In this document: in pieces, positions 1 to 9,739 of the stretch
Position numbering within the stretch: the first letter of the stretch is position 1
How the letters are laid out: each line of letters starts with the position of its first letter
NCBI RefSeq assembly: GCF_024296865.1
Contig: NZ_CP101134.1
Location: 3,720,001 to 3,784,000, forward strand
Direction of reading: 5' to 3'
Source: Sphingobacterium sp. LZ7M1
Lineage (GTDB): Bacteria > Bacteroidota > Bacteroidia > Sphingobacteriales > Sphingobacteriaceae
DNA length: 64,000 bases
The notes under the pieces: model-generated
The model's database searches: none
Told to the model about the DNA's origin: nothing
Seen by the model: the letters and a program-made list of their open reading frames with translations, nothing else
Position numbers and translations under genes: made by a program

Positions 1-74
1 TTAATTATCTCTTTAATCATCTATAAGATAGAATGATATCTAACCTTTACATCAAAAAAACTTAATTAAATGCT
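1..74. other. Left-edge sequence, no gene seen
   Basis: AT-rich sequence downstream of the GH95 stop codon. I see no gene end, no clear terminator hairpin and no repeat. Confidence 0.5.
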
Positions 75-2399
75 TTAAGAAACGGTGTAGCTTATTTTTT
101 CTCCATTTTTGATAACAGGTACTTTTTCACCCTTTTTACCTTTAATTTGAAGATTTGTAACTTTTCCGTCTTTCCATTCAAAATCAACAGTGTAATTCCC
201 TCTTGCTTTTAAACCAGAAACTTTACCATCTTTCCATGCGGATGGCAAAGCAGGCAATAAATGGATATAACCATCATGGCTTTGAATCAGCATTTCAGCG
301 ATACCTGCTGATCCGCCAAAGTTTCCATCAATTTGGAAGGGAGGATGGGCACAAAAGAGATTTGGATAGGTGCCTGCTCCTGCACCTTCATAGGTTGTTC
401 CACTACCGTAGGCAGGCTGCAACAACTGTCTCAAGATTTCTAGTGAATGGTCACCATCATGCAATCTTGCCCAGAATAAGATCTTCCAAGCTCTGGACCA
501 ACCGGTTCCTTCATCGCCACGGACCGCCAAGGTCTTCTTCGCAGCTTCAGCCCAATCTGGACTGCTCACAGGCGATATGAAATTTGCTGGATACAGACCA
601 TAGAGATGAGAAACATGTCGATGCTTGGGTTCAACCTCTTCATAATCTTCCAGCCATTCCATCACACGACCTGATTTGCTTACTACCACTGCCGGAGGTA
701 ACTGTTTTATGTCGATCTGCAACTGCTTCGCGAAATCGTCATTTAAGCCAAGGATCTCATTACTTTTTATGACCGATTCATATAATTCGCGGACGATCTG
801 GTTATCGATGGTAGGTCCCATGACCACAGCAGCACGCTTACCATTGGCCAACTTGAAACCATTTTCTGGAGAAACCGAAGGAGAGGTAACTAACCAGCCT
901 GTCTTAGGGTCTTTTACCATGGTGGCTTTATAAAAAACCGCAGCTTCTTTTAAAACTGGATATATTTCCTTTAGGTATGCTTCATCCTTTGTGAATTGGT
1001 AGTGCTCCCAAAGGTGATTACACAACCATCCTGAAGCCGTACTGGCTCCCCAAGAAGCGTGTTCACCTGGGGCAGTGTACCCCCATGGGTTCGTCATCAT
1101 GTAGACAACCCATCCAGGAGCATTATAATAAGCCTTTGCAGTTTTTGTCCCTTCTTTCGCAATATTTTTGATCATCTCGATAAAAGGTTTATGGTATTCA
1201 GAAAGGTTGTTCACTTCTACTCCCCAATGGTTCATCTGAGCGTTGATGTTCAAATGGTAATCGCCGTTCCAAGGAGTCTGGATCTGATGTGCCCAAAGAC
1301 CTTGAAGGTTTGGTGGCAATGCTTTCGGGGTATGGGGCGATGCGCTCGCTAAGGTTAAATACCTTCCGAACTGATAATATAAAGATGCCAGTCCATTATC
1401 TTGGCTTGGATCTTTAAAGAAAGCCTGCAAACGGTCTTTTGTCGGAACATCTGCCTTCGGGGATACATCGGCAAGCTGTAAGGACACGCGATCGAACAGA
1501 GGCTTGTATTTTGCAGCATGTGCTTTCCACAGTTTAGCATAATTGCTTTTCTCCACCTTCAATATTTCCTTAGATACATAATCCTTAGGATCATGTCCGT
1601 AATAACTGGTAGAGCCTGTAAACAACACTAGGGCCTCATCAGCACCCTTGATAATGATCTGATTGTCGTGGTTCTGAAGAGTCCCCCCTTTTGTCAGAAC
1701 CTTGAACTTGGCGGCAAACTGGATTCCACGGCCTCCCTTTCCATCCGGAAGGCTGCCGGTTACCGTAATTTCATTCCCGTTTATCTTGTAATCTTCCACA
1801 TTTTGGTCCCTATAGAAATGCATGGCAAATGCTATTGATTTCTTTTTATCTGCAGACAAACGGACAACGCCTACATTCTTGTCAAAAGATGTAAAGTACT
1901 CCCTTAGATAATGTGTCCCATTATTGCTGAAACTGGTAACCGCTTTCGCATCGGCGATATCCAGCCAGCGTTTGTAATCGGTAGTTTCGCCTTGATGAAA
2001 GAATAGAAAATTCATGAAACCAAGATTCTGGAATGCGCCATAAGGGGCCTCAGCTCCATTACCTTGTCCTGAACCGGCTCCTACACATACAAAATTCTTG
2101 TTGACCAATGCTTCTGCTAGATCATTCTTTCCTTCAAACAGCAGTTTCTGGATTTCACCAACAGAATTCATTGCCTTATAGTTATTGGCATCTTGGGGAG
2201 ATCCGGACCACATGGATATTTCATTCAATACAATGGATTCATCATTGATCTTGCCATCCGGCATCATTCCAATCAATCCATTTCCCAAGGGCAGGGTCTC
2301 TTCCCAGACTTTTGCGGGTTCCTTATACCATAATTTAGAATCCTGCGCACTTAGAAGTCCCGTCCAAAGGCACAAACTCATCAACACTACTCTCTTCAT
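75..2399 (-). CDS. GH95 alpha-L-fucosidase, secreted
   Basis: Glycoside hydrolase family 95, predicted to release terminal L-fucose from glycans by an inverting mechanism in the periplasm or at the cell surface. The 774-residue length is normal for the family. Residues 1-18 form a signal peptide ending in LLSA before QD. The N-terminal beta-domain opens with the [21 protein letters not shown] block. In the barrel, NINAQMNHW (near residue 386), SPENGF (near 510) and QIDGNFGG (near 692) match conserved GH95 catalytic-site blocks; assigning them to acid and base roles rests on family knowledge. Its ATG lies 3 nt after the GH29 stop, so the two genes are almost certainly cotranscribed and act together on fucosylated glycans. 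Confidence 0.93.
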   Translation of the reverse strand: MKRVVLMSLCLWTGLLSAQDSKLWYKEPAKVWEETLPLGNGLIGMMPDGKINDESIVLNEISMWSGSPQDANNYKAMNSVGEIQKLLFEGKNDLAEALVNKNFVCVGAGSGQGNGAEAPYGAFQNLGFMNFLFFHQGETTDYKRWLDIADAKAVTSFSNNGTHYLREYFTSFDKNVGVVRLSADKKKSIAFAMHFYRDQNVEDYKINGNEITVTGSLPDGKGGRGIQFAAKFKVLTKGGTLQNHDNQIIIKGADEALVLFTGSTSYYGHDPKDYVSKEILKVEKSNYAKLWKAHAAKYKPLFDRVSLQLADVSPKADVPTKDRLQAFFKDPSQDNGLASLYYQFGRYLTLASASPHTPKALPPNLQGLWAHQIQTPWNGDYHLNINAQMNHWGVEVNNLSEYHKPFIEMIKNIAKEGTKTAKAYYNAPGWVVYMMTNPWGYTAPGEHASWGASTASGWLCNHLWEHYQFTKDEAYLKEIYPVLKEAAVFYKATMVKDPKTGWLVTSPSVSPENGFKLANGKRAAVVMGPTIDNQIVRELYESVIKSNEILGLNDDFAKQLQIDIKQLPPAVVVSKSGRVMEWLEDYEEVEPKHRHVSHLYGLYPANFISPVSSPDWAEAAKKTLAVRGDEGTGWSRAWKILFWARLHDGDHSLEILRQLLQPAYGSGTTYEGAGAGTYPNLFCAHPPFQIDGNFGGSAGIAEMLIQSHDGYIHLLPALPSAWKDGKVSGLKARGNYTVDFEWKDGKVTNLQIKGKKGEKVPVIKNGEKISYTVS

Positions 2400-2402
2400 T
2401 TC

Positions 2403-4307
2403 TTATTTTAAATAGATATCAAACTCTGCTACTGAAAATTCTTTCCCCTCACTTAATATTTCTTTCGGGATAAACCGTATATAATGAGCTTCATGGGCAG
2501 TATCAAAATTGATATTCTGTTCCGTTGCATTGGCTCGAATATTGGAAAATTCCCCTATGGCTGCCGTCTTCCACTCTTTTCCATCAATACTGGTCTGTAC
2601 TTCATATTTGGAAGGAATTCCATTGATTTTGCGATCCTGTCTAGGCATATAGCTCATTCCTAAGACCTGTTCTGTTTTTGGCAAACGGATTTCAACGAAT
2701 TTTTGATTGCTTAAGATAGTTTCCCAAACAGTCTTGTCATTGTTGTCAGATGCCAGTTTTACATTTTTATCAGCAGAAATAATCGTGATCTGATCCTTGG
2801 CGATTTTTTTACGGTCGGCATGGTCAAATTTAAAATCAGACTTCGCTTCCTTGAACAATGCAAAGTCGCTCAATGTAGGTGCAACAGGTGCATACAGTTT
2901 CAGCCTCAATTTGCTAGCGCGGATAGGTTTCTCCAATTTGATCAGTCTGGTTGATCCGATACTGGTCGCTGAAGCCAATGGTTTCCAATTATCATCCGAC
3001 CAAACTTCTACCTGAACACTATCCAAACGCTGTCCCAATTTGATATTTTCGCGCAATCTAATGAGGTCAAACTCTTGATCATGGGCCAGATTGATTTCTA
3101 TGGTAGGATTCAGCACATCATCGTCCGAGGCATAATAAGTATACCTATCGTTGTCAAATAGATTTTTCTCGGAGAACTTTGCATGGTTTTCTCTTATATT
3201 ACTCGCTTTTGCTGTAGCACCAGCGGCTAAATTATCAGCGAAGGTTGACTTTAATTTTTCTCCAAAAGCAGCCAGTGATTTCACATCATTATCATGTAGG
3301 AGACCATTTGGCATTGGCGCCAATCCAAGGTTCATATTGCCACCACGTCCCACTGATTTCAAATAAATTTCAAACAGTTGATTTGGTGTTTTCACCTTTT
3401 CGTTTTGGTCCTCATGATAGAACCAACCTGGTCTTTGGGGAACATCACATTCCGCAGGAATCCAGAATTCACCATTACGGTCACCGGATGGCAAATTGGA
3501 ATCATCGACTTCACCAGGAACAGCTGGTTTACCAGGGGTTTTGCTCTTCGGAGTCAGGGTTGCCCAACTGGTTTCTGCAGCAAAACCTTTTTCATTTCCT
3601 ACCCATCTCATATCTGGGCCAACATCCGAGAATATCATCGCCATGGGCTGAAGTTTTCTCACAATAGGCCAAGTCTTTTCATGCCACTCGTAATAGGTGG
3701 TACGGTCAATGGTCCGTTTTTCATTTTTTCCGCCATAATAGCCATCTCCCCCGTTTGCACCATCGTGCCACGAAGTGAACAATGGGCCATAGTTGGTCAT
3801 TAATTCTGTAAGCTGCTCACGATATGCATCTGCATAGGCTTTGGTGCCATATCGTGTATCATTTCTATCCCAAGCAGAAAGGTAAACACCGAATTCAAGG
3901 GCATTGTCATGCGAGGCTTGCATAAATTCTTTGACCATATCCCCTTTTCCATCACGCCAAGGTGAACTGGCTACACTGTATTGGGTCGTTTTAGTAGGCC
4001 ATAAACAAAAGCCATCATGGTGTTTTGCAACTGATATCAATCCCTTGAAGCCTCCTGCCGCTGCAGCTTTGGCAATTTGGTTGGCATCGAACTTTGTCGG
4101 ATTGAATATTTTTGGATCGGCATCACCGAAGCCCCATTCTTTATTCTGGAAAGTTGTCGGAGTAAAGTGAATCAGGGTGTACAATTCCATTTCATGCCAT
4201 TTCAATTGTCTTTCACTAGGCAGGACACCGTAGGGTTTAGGCTCGGTCTGTCCAAAGGAAAGCAAAGGGCATAGTAACACCAAAGAAAGTAGGTTAGATC
4301 TTTTCAT
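2403..4307 (-). CDS. GH29 alpha-L-fucosidase with two discoidin-like domains
   Basis: Retaining alpha-L-fucosidase of family GH29, first gene of a two-gene fucosidase operon. A signal peptide (about residues 1-19, ending LLSFG) predicts export. The catalytic barrel covers about residues 30-345, with ISVAKHHDGFCLW and the SWHDGANGGDG block near residue 181, where GH29 enzymes carry the catalytic Asp. The C-terminal half (about 355-490 and 500-634) looks like two F5/8 type C (discoidin) carbohydrate-binding modules. At 634 residues it is longer than a bare GH29 because of these. Pairing with GH95 suggests breakdown of fucosylated host, plant or algal glycans; the exact linkage cannot be read from sequence. 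Confidence 0.93.
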   Translation of the reverse strand: MKRSNLLSLVLLCPLLSFGQTEPKPYGVLPSERQLKWHEMELYTLIHFTPTTFQNKEWGFGDADPKIFNPTKFDANQIAKAAAAGGFKGLISVAKHHDGFCLWPTKTTQYSVASSPWRDGKGDMVKEFMQASHDNALEFGVYLSAWDRNDTRYGTKAYADAYREQLTELMTNYGPLFTSWHDGANGGDGYYGGKNEKRTIDRTTYYEWHEKTWPIVRKLQPMAMIFSDVGPDMRWVGNEKGFAAETSWATLTPKSKTPGKPAVPGEVDDSNLPSGDRNGEFWIPAECDVPQRPGWFYHEDQNEKVKTPNQLFEIYLKSVGRGGNMNLGLAPMPNGLLHDNDVKSLAAFGEKLKSTFADNLAAGATAKASNIRENHAKFSEKNLFDNDRYTYYASDDDVLNPTIEINLAHDQEFDLIRLRENIKLGQRLDSVQVEVWSDDNWKPLASATSIGSTRLIKLEKPIRASKLRLKLYAPVAPTLSDFALFKEAKSDFKFDHADRKKIAKDQITIISADKNVKLASDNNDKTVWETILSNQKFVEIRLPKTEQVLGMSYMPRQDRKINGIPSKYEVQTSIDGKEWKTAAIGEFSNIRANATEQNINFDTAHEAHYIRFIPKEILSEGKEFSVAEFDIYLK

Positions 4308-4603
4308 AAACGCGCTTAAAATAAACCCTCAAGATACAGAAAACTGCATAGAATCATGGGGAAAATTCGTTTTTTGATGTAATTTATTTAAAACAATAAG
4401 GATTTTTCATTAAACAATCGATTTCGTTGATAAACCAACAGCAGCCAATTGTAATCATAATTAATTCATCAAAATCTATTTTGAAGGTAGAAATTGAATA
4501 ACTGTGGCTCAAAAATCGGCCTGCACAAAGGTTTGCATAAAAATATTTTCAATTCAGGCTTAAAATTATCTTATTGACTTAGTGCTTTTTATTGAAAAGT
4601 GAA
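4308..4603. other. Divergent intergenic region, fucosidase operon and metZ
   Basis: AT-rich region between the divergent GH29 and metZ genes. On the metZ side a clear -7 box sits just before the start codon. On the minus strand TATCTTGA, about 30 nt before the GH29 start, is one base off the Bacteroidota -7 box. No convincing gene, RNA or operator palindrome is visible. Confidence 0.5.
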
Positions 4604-4611
4604 TAAATTTG
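4604..4611 (+). promoter_or_regulatory. -7 promoter box of metZ
   Basis: TAAATTTG fits the Bacteroidota TAnnTTTG -7 box exactly. It ends only 6 nt before the metZ ATG at 4618, so the transcript would start at or almost at the start codon. No -33 TTTG at the usual 19-23 nt spacing is evident. Confidence 0.55.
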
Positions 4612-4617
4612 TTAATC

Positions 4618-5790
4618 ATGAATAACGAACAATCTAAAATCATCCGCGAGCAAGCCAAACGTTCTTCATTGAGGGAGCATTCGGTACCATTATACTTAAC
4701 CTCAAGTTTTATTTTTGACAGTGCTGAGCAAGGCCGTGCGGTCTTTGCTGACGAAGAAGAGGCCATGGTCTACTCTCGATATGCTAATCCTAACACTACT
4801 GAGTTCATCAACAAAGTCTGTTTAATGGAAGAGGCTGAAGCTGGATTAGCTTTTGCATCTGGAATGGGTGCAATCTTTGCCACTTTTGCAGCTTTTATCG
4901 CGCAGGGAGATCATATTGTATCTTCTAGAGCAATATTTGGTTCAACCCATCAGCTATTTACACAGCTGTTTCCACGTTGGGGAGTTACAACAACCTATGT
5001 GGATGCCATAAACCCTGAAGAATGGGAAAAAGCCATACAGCCCAATACTAAATTCATCTTCTTGGAATCTCCTTCTAACCCAGGTCTAGAACTAGTGGAT
5101 CTGGAATGGCTAGGAGGTTTAAAGAAAAAATATCCAAATATCATTTTTGCAATTGACAATTGTTTTGCTACACCTTATCTACAGAAACCTCTTCCATATG
5201 GTTTCGACCTATCCATTCATTCGGCCACGAAATACATGGACGGACAAGGCAGAGTCTTGGGAGGTGTTGTAGTTGGTAAACAGGAATTAATGGACAAGAT
5301 GATGTTCTTAATCCGTCACACTGGCCCAGCAATGTCTGCATTTAATGCATGGATTCTTTCAAAAAGTATTGAGACTTTGGGATTACGTATGGACAGGCAC
5401 TGTTCAAACGCCCTTGCTCTTGCAGAAGAATTGGAGAAAAATGAGGAGGTTTTAGACGTGAAATATCCTTTCTTGCCATCACACCCTCAATATGAACTTG
5501 CAAAAAAACAAATGAAAGCAGGTGGAGGGATTGTGACCATTGAAGTGAAAGGTGGCAAGGAGCGTGCTTTCAATTTCTTGGATGCATTAAATATGATCCT
5601 CTATACATCCAATTTAGGTGATTCTAGAAGTATAGCGACTCACCCTGCATCTACTACCCACTCCAAGTTATCGGAAGAAGAAAGGGAAAAACTAGGTATC
5701 CGTCCCGGAACCGTCAGACTTTCCATAGGAATCGAAGATAAACAGGATATCATCGATGATATCCTTCAAGCCTTAGAAGCTTCTAAATAA
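4618..5790 (+). CDS. metZ: O-succinylhomoserine sulfhydrylase (Cys/Met metabolism PLP enzyme)
   Basis: PLP enzyme of the cystathionine gamma-synthase family, about 390 residues. It most resembles MetZ-type sulfhydrylases, which turn an activated homoserine and sulfide into homocysteine for methionine synthesis. SATKYMDGQGR places the PLP-binding Lys at about residue 205, and the GQGR continuation is typical of MetZ rather than MetB. Other family blocks are YSRYANPNT, FASGMGAI and the C-terminal RPGTVRLSIGIED. I place the start at the ATG at 4618; an in-frame TTG at 4609 would lie inside the -7 promoter box. Closed by a strong terminator. MetB or MetC activity cannot be excluded from sequence alone. 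Confidence 0.88.
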   Translation: MNNEQSKIIREQAKRSSLREHSVPLYLTSSFIFDSAEQGRAVFADEEEAMVYSRYANPNTTEFINKVCLMEEAEAGLAFASGMGAIFATFAAFIAQGDHIVSSRAIFGSTHQLFTQLFPRWGVTTTYVDAINPEEWEKAIQPNTKFIFLESPSNPGLELVDLEWLGGLKKKYPNIIFAIDNCFATPYLQKPLPYGFDLSIHSATKYMDGQGRVLGGVVVGKQELMDKMMFLIRHTGPAMSAFNAWILSKSIETLGLRMDRHCSNALALAEELEKNEEVLDVKYPFLPSHPQYELAKKQMKAGGGIVTIEVKGGKERAFNFLDALNMILYTSNLGDSRSIATHPASTTHSKLSEEEREKLGIRPGTVRLSIGIEDKQDIIDDILQALEASK

Positions 5791-5792
5791 AC

Positions 5793-5826
5793 AAAAAAAA
5801 CGGGAATTAAAGCCCGTTTTTTTTTG
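5793..5826 (+). terminator. Intrinsic terminator after metZ
   Basis: A-rich stretch, ACGGG stem, short AT loop, CCCGT and a run of more than eight T. The A and T flanks extend the stem, so it could also serve the convergent tpx gene. Confidence 0.85.
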
Positions 5827-5834
5827 TCTGGTAT

Positions 5835-5913
5835 TGAGATTTGAGTATTGAGAGAGAACCTGTATTAAATTTGGTCATCACCAGAGATAAAATTTCTCAT
5901 AACTCAAATCTCA
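5835..5913. repeat. Intergenic inverted-repeat element, family 1, copy 1
   Basis: Left arm TGAGATTTGAGTATTGAGA at 5835-5853 and a right arm at 5895-5913 that is its near-perfect reverse complement (17 of 19 positions), separated by 41 nt. It fills the gap between the convergent metZ and tpx genes. The same arm sequence recurs at 28034-28180. Confidence 0.7.
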
Positions 5914-5924
5914 TATATAACATC

Positions 5925-6422
5925 TTATACTGCCGCTAATGCTGCTTCGTAATTTGGCTCTTCTGTAGTTTCTGCGACCTGTTCAGTGTATTTCACTTTT
6001 CCGTCTTCATCTACAACGACTACCGAACGGCTTAAAAGACCTTGAAGAGGTCCATCCGTAAATTTCACGTGATACGCATTGTTGAAGTTATCGTCTTTAA
6101 AATCGGATAAGGTCACCACATTTTCCAATCCTTCAGCTGCGCAGAAACGGCTCTGTGCAAAAGGAAGGTCTTTGGAAATACAAAGGACAACGGTATTATC
6201 TAAGCCAGAAGCTTTTTCGTTGAATTGACGTACTGACATGGCACAGGTCCCTGTGTCAATACTTGGGAATATATTAAGGATTACTTTCTTTCCTGCAAAG
6301 TCTTTCAATGATTTTTGTGATAAATCACCAGCTGTAAGTGTGAAGTCAGGAGCAACCTCACCTACTTTAGGTAGGTCTCCACCGGTATGCACTGCATTAC
6401 CTTTAAATGATACTTGAGCCAT
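5925..6422 (-). CDS. tpx: Thiol peroxidase (Tpx, 2-Cys peroxiredoxin)
   Basis: Atypical 2-Cys peroxiredoxin that reduces hydrogen peroxide and alkyl hydroperoxides using thioredoxin. The 165-residue length is standard. [17 protein letters not shown] gives the peroxidatic Cys at residue 60, and [12 protein letters not shown] the resolving Cys at 94; both match the E. coli spacing. It has no signal peptide and is expected in the cytoplasm. It is monocistronic and convergent with metZ. No clear promoter box was seen upstream. Confidence 0.95.
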   Translation of the reverse strand: MAQVSFKGNAVHTGGDLPKVGEVAPDFTLTAGDLSQKSLKDFAGKKVILNIFPSIDTGTCAMSVRQFNEKASGLDNTVVLCISKDLPFAQSRFCAAEGLENVVTLSDFKDDNFNNAYHVKFTDGPLQGLLSRSVVVVDEDGKVKYTEQVAETTEEPNYEAALAAV

Positions 6423-6585
6423 ATTTATTTTTTTTATCTGTTTATATTGAAAACCAATATACCTTAATTATGTTTTGATTAAAAACGATAAGCACTCTTT
6501 TATCGAATCTTGACAATTAGTTTATAAATATTTATCAATTAATTTATAATAATTAATAGAATTTTACTATGTTAGCATATCAAAT

Positions 6586-6593
6586 TAAATTTG
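6586..6593 (+). promoter_or_regulatory. -7 promoter box of the FadL-like gene
   Basis: TAAATTTG, an exact TAnnTTTG match, 23 nt upstream of the ATG at 6617. No -33 TTTG at standard spacing. Confidence 0.5.
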
Positions 6594-6616
6594 AAAAACG
6601 CTAATCAATAATTACT

Positions 6617-7837
6617 ATGAAACGATTATTACTCAGTTTGTTATTAGCTTCCCCTACGCTTTTGTTTGCACAGGGCTCCCAAGTTAATACCCAGAGCCAA
6701 AAAGCGGTGGGTATGGCTGGTGCAGGATCTGCACTTTTTATCGATGAAACTTCCATCGTATACAACCCTGGAGCATTGGTGAAAATGGAGAACAATGGGG
6801 TACAAATAGGTGGTAGCGCCATCATGTACAGGTCTGCTTTCCAGGAGGCTGGCAGCCCAGATGTACACCATACAAAATTTCAAATATCCCCACCTTTTGG
6901 TGCTTATGCCACTTTTGGTCCTAAAGGATCCTGGTGGAAAGCGGGTATTGGTGTATATACTCCCTTTGGTGGTGGAGTTGATTGGGGAACGGAATGGCCA
7001 GGTAAATTTTCATTGACGCATCTATCCATGCGTGCAATCTATATCCAACCTACAATTAGTTTTAAATTGACCGATCAGTTCTCTATCGGTGGTGGATTTG
7101 TTTACAACATCGGTTTGGTGGATTTAGGAAGAGCTCTTCCAGTTTTCTATCCGGATGGAAGAACAGGTCAGGCTACTCTGAAAGGAACTGGAACTGGTAT
7201 GGGTTATAATTTAGGTGTTCACTACACGCTTGATGAAACCTTTGCTCTATCCTTAAACTACCGTTCAAAAGTTGTTACAAAACTGAAAGGTGGAGATGCC
7301 ACATTTGAAGTACCAAATGCTTTGGCAGCCAACTTCCCGAATGGCAAATTCGACGCTGAATTACCTCTACCAGGTTCATTCAATGTCGGTATCACTTTCC
7401 CATTATCGGATAAAGTGGATGCAGCAATCGATGGATCCATTATCAATTATGACATCTACAAAGAATTGGTATTTGATTATGAAAACAACACCCCTGTATT
7501 GCAGGATACCCGTTCAGAGAAAAAATATCAAAATGCCTTTTCAGGAAAAGCTGGTCTGAACTATGAGGTGAATGACAAGCTTGATCTTCGCCTTGGGGCT
7601 GGATATGTCTACACACCGGTTCAAGCTAAATATGTTTATCCAGAAACGCCGGATAATAACCGTGTAATGGCGGCAGGAGGTGTAACCTATAAGTTTTCAC
7701 CAAACTGGCAGATGTCAGCAGCTTATGTTTTCCAAAAGATCTTGAAGAGAACAACTACCAATGCTGAAACGCAATTGAGAGGAACGTATGAAACCAATAT
7801 TCATGCTCCAGGTATTTCTGTTTCTTATTACTGGTAG
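6617..7837 (+). CDS. Outer-membrane transport protein, OMPP1/FadL/TodX family
   Basis: Outer-membrane beta-barrel of the FadL/TodX family, a route for hydrophobic substrates such as long-chain fatty acids. Residues 1-19 are a signal peptide (cleavage after LLFA). The family hallmarks follow: GMAGAGSALFIDETSIVYNPGAL, then aromatic-rich beta strands and a terminal aromatic residue (YYW) as expected for barrel assembly. Length of 406 residues is normal. A GDSL-type lipoprotein starts 10 nt downstream, so the pair is probably cotranscribed and may import and hydrolyse lipidic esters; that functional link is inference. Confidence 0.9.
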   Translation: MKRLLLSLLLASPTLLFAQGSQVNTQSQKAVGMAGAGSALFIDETSIVYNPGALVKMENNGVQIGGSAIMYRSAFQEAGSPDVHHTKFQISPPFGAYATFGPKGSWWKAGIGVYTPFGGGVDWGTEWPGKFSLTHLSMRAIYIQPTISFKLTDQFSIGGGFVYNIGLVDLGRALPVFYPDGRTGQATLKGTGTGMGYNLGVHYTLDETFALSLNYRSKVVTKLKGGDATFEVPNALAANFPNGKFDAELPLPGSFNVGITFPLSDKVDAAIDGSIINYDIYKELVFDYENNTPVLQDTRSEKKYQNAFSGKAGLNYEVNDKLDLRLGAGYVYTPVQAKYVYPETPDNNRVMAAGGVTYKFSPNWQMSAAYVFQKILKRTTTNAETQLRGTYETNIHAPGISVSYYW

Positions 7838-7847
7838 TCCTTAAATT

Positions 7848-9158
7848 ATGAAAACAATGAAAAAGAACTTTAAACTCTATATCGGACTTGCAATTTTAGG
7901 ATTTGCGAGTTCATGTGCCCCGTCTTTGGATGAACTGGAAACCAGCAAAGGAACAGCTGATTTCTCAAAATTCATTGCCGTGGGTAACTCTTTGACTTCT
8001 GGATATGCAGACAACGGCCTTTATCTTGAAGGACAAAAAGTGGCATTCCCTAATTTGATGGCTGAGCAGTTTAAAACTGTTGGTGGCGGTGAATTTACTT
8101 CCCCTTTCTTCAGTCAGGAACAAGCAAATGGTTCAGGTTATATCCAATTGAAGTCTTTGGTTGATGGCAATCCAGTGATGGAGCCTGTGACAACCAATTT
8201 GGCAATCCGTGGAAAAAGCCCTAATGGTGGTCCATTATACACAAAACATACAGAGCCTATTCAAAACTTAGGAGTACCGGGTATGCGCCTGGATATGTCC
8301 ATGGCTCCTGGAATTGGTACTGTTATGGGAAATCCTTATTTCGAAAGGTTATTACCTGATGGCACTCCTCAAACATTGAAGTATGTGGAATATGCGGCTT
8401 CTCATGAACATACGTTCTTCTCCTTCTGGTTAGGAAATAATGATGTTTTAGGCTATGCAACCAATGGTGCTGCTCCATCACAAGATCCAACAAAGAAATT
8501 ATTGGATTTGGCAACTTTTGATTTTGCTTACAATACTTTTGTCAATGCACTGACTCAAAATGGCTCAAAAGGCGTTGTGGCGACTATTCCAGACGTTACG
8601 ACTATTCCTTTCTTGAACACCGTAACTACAGCTCGCCTAAATGCCGCAGTGGAAGCTGCTTCTCAAGGTAAAGCTAAAAATGTATTCATCGCAACTAAAA
8701 CAGGACCTAGAATGGCTACTGATGCCGATCTATTTGTGCTGACCTTCCCTACTACTTTATTGGGCAAGCCAAATGAGCAACAGATTCCTTACGGTATGCA
8801 TCCATTGAACCCTATTGAGGATCAATACGTGTTGGATAAAGCTGAGGTAACTGAAGTTTCAGGGCGTGTAAAAGCCTTTAATGATAAGATTAAAGCGATC
8901 GCTGAATCGAAACAACTTGCTGTTGCTGATGTTCATGCTTTCTTAAACAAGGTGAAAGCAGGATACAACTACAATGGTGTTCACATTTCAGCAGCATTTA
9001 TTACTGGAAACGCTTTCTCTTTGGATGGGGTTCACCTTACTCCAATGGGAAATGCTATCGTAGCAAATTTATTTATCGACGCTATCAACGCCAAGTACAA
9101 GGCAAAAGTACCTAAGGTTGATATCAGTTTATATCGAGGTGTAAAATACCCGAACTAA
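7848..9158 (+). CDS. SGNH/GDSL-type hydrolase, lipoprotein
   Basis: Lipoprotein signal with lipobox FASSC (Cys23), so it is lipid-anchored in the envelope. The mature part carries SGNH-hydrolase blocks: AVGNSLTSGYAD with the nucleophile Ser near residue 48, WLGNNDVLG with the conserved Asn, and DGVHLTPMGNAIVA with the Asp and His. Predicted to be an esterase or lipase; the substrate is not readable. At 436 residues it is longer than the minimal 200-residue SGNH fold, with a large insert between blocks. Start taken at 7848 (MKTMKKN); the ATG at 7857 is an equally valid alternative. Second gene of an operon with the FadL-like porin, closed by a strong terminator. Confidence 0.85.
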   Translation: MKTMKKNFKLYIGLAILGFASSCAPSLDELETSKGTADFSKFIAVGNSLTSGYADNGLYLEGQKVAFPNLMAEQFKTVGGGEFTSPFFSQEQANGSGYIQLKSLVDGNPVMEPVTTNLAIRGKSPNGGPLYTKHTEPIQNLGVPGMRLDMSMAPGIGTVMGNPYFERLLPDGTPQTLKYVEYAASHEHTFFSFWLGNNDVLGYATNGAAPSQDPTKKLLDLATFDFAYNTFVNALTQNGSKGVVATIPDVTTIPFLNTVTTARLNAAVEAASQGKAKNVFIATKTGPRMATDADLFVLTFPTTLLGKPNEQQIPYGMHPLNPIEDQYVLDKAEVTEVSGRVKAFNDKIKAIAESKQLAVADVHAFLNKVKAGYNYNGVHISAAFITGNAFSLDGVHLTPMGNAIVANLFIDAINAKYKAKVPKVDISLYRGVKYPN

Positions 9159-9201
9159 AAAACAATAAACCCCCAAAAGATTTGGGGGTTTATTGTTTTT
9201 T
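9159..9201 (+). terminator. Intrinsic terminator after the GDSL lipoprotein gene
   Basis: Long hairpin built on AAACCCCC and GGGGGTTT with flanking AACAAT and ATTGTT pairs and a T run. Confidence 0.9.
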
Positions 9202-9316
9202 ATCCGATCCTTAAGGGCATTCAATCCTCTTGAATGTCTATAATATGTAGTCTTTGTCTGTTCCTTTTTCGTCTTGAATGGATTTTGACTACCTTTAAAG
9301 TAATAAATCAAAAAAC

Positions 9317-9733
9317 ATGAAAGTACATATTAAAAGACAGAATCAAGCGGTACACTTCGAGGCATCCAGCGAACTTTCCCCAGTAACAGTTCATGTAGAC
9401 GGCCCAGAATCAATTGGAGGCGAAGGCAAGGGCGTTAGACCGATGGAATTGGTATTGATGGCTCTAGGTTCGTGCAGTGCGTTTGATTTAACGACTATCT
9501 TGCAGAAACAACGTCAGGACATTCAAGATATACAAGTTGATGTGGAAGGTGAGCGTAGAGAAGAGATTCCTAATATCTTCACTAAGATCCATATTTCCTT
9601 CAAATTGAAAGGTGAGATCGATGAAGCTAAAGCCCAAAAGGCAGCCGAACTGGCCGTAAAGAAATACTGCTCGGTACATGACATGCTAGTGAACGGTGGT
9701 ATTGAAATCACCTATAGCATCCAGATTAACTAA
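9317..9733 (+). CDS. OsmC/Ohr-family peroxiredoxin-like protein
   Basis: OsmC-family protein of 138 residues. The two redox cysteines of the family are present: GSCSAFDL (Cys53) and KKYCSVHDML (Cys118), with the RPMELVLMALG helix before the first. OsmC and Ohr proteins detoxify organic hydroperoxides; this short form resembles the YhfA-like OsmC branch, whose substrate is less certain. Cytoplasmic, no signal peptide. It is convergent with the LacI-family gene, the stop codons being 6 nt apart, with no visible terminator between them. Confidence 0.88.
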   Translation: MKVHIKRQNQAVHFEASSELSPVTVHVDGPESIGGEGKGVRPMELVLMALGSCSAFDLTTILQKQRQDIQDIQVDVEGERREEIPNIFTKIHISFKLKGEIDEAKAQKAAELAVKKYCSVHDMLVNGGIEITYSIQIN

Positions 9734-9739
9734 TCCTGA

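Noticed and set aside
203..580. 125-codon plus-strand open frame inside the GH95 gene
   Set aside because: Antisense to conserved GH95 sequence; composition (His and Arg rich) is typical of a shadow frame.
3245..3803. Two plus-strand open frames of about 140 codons inside the GH29 gene
   Set aside because: They are antisense to a well-supported catalytic domain and resemble no protein family.
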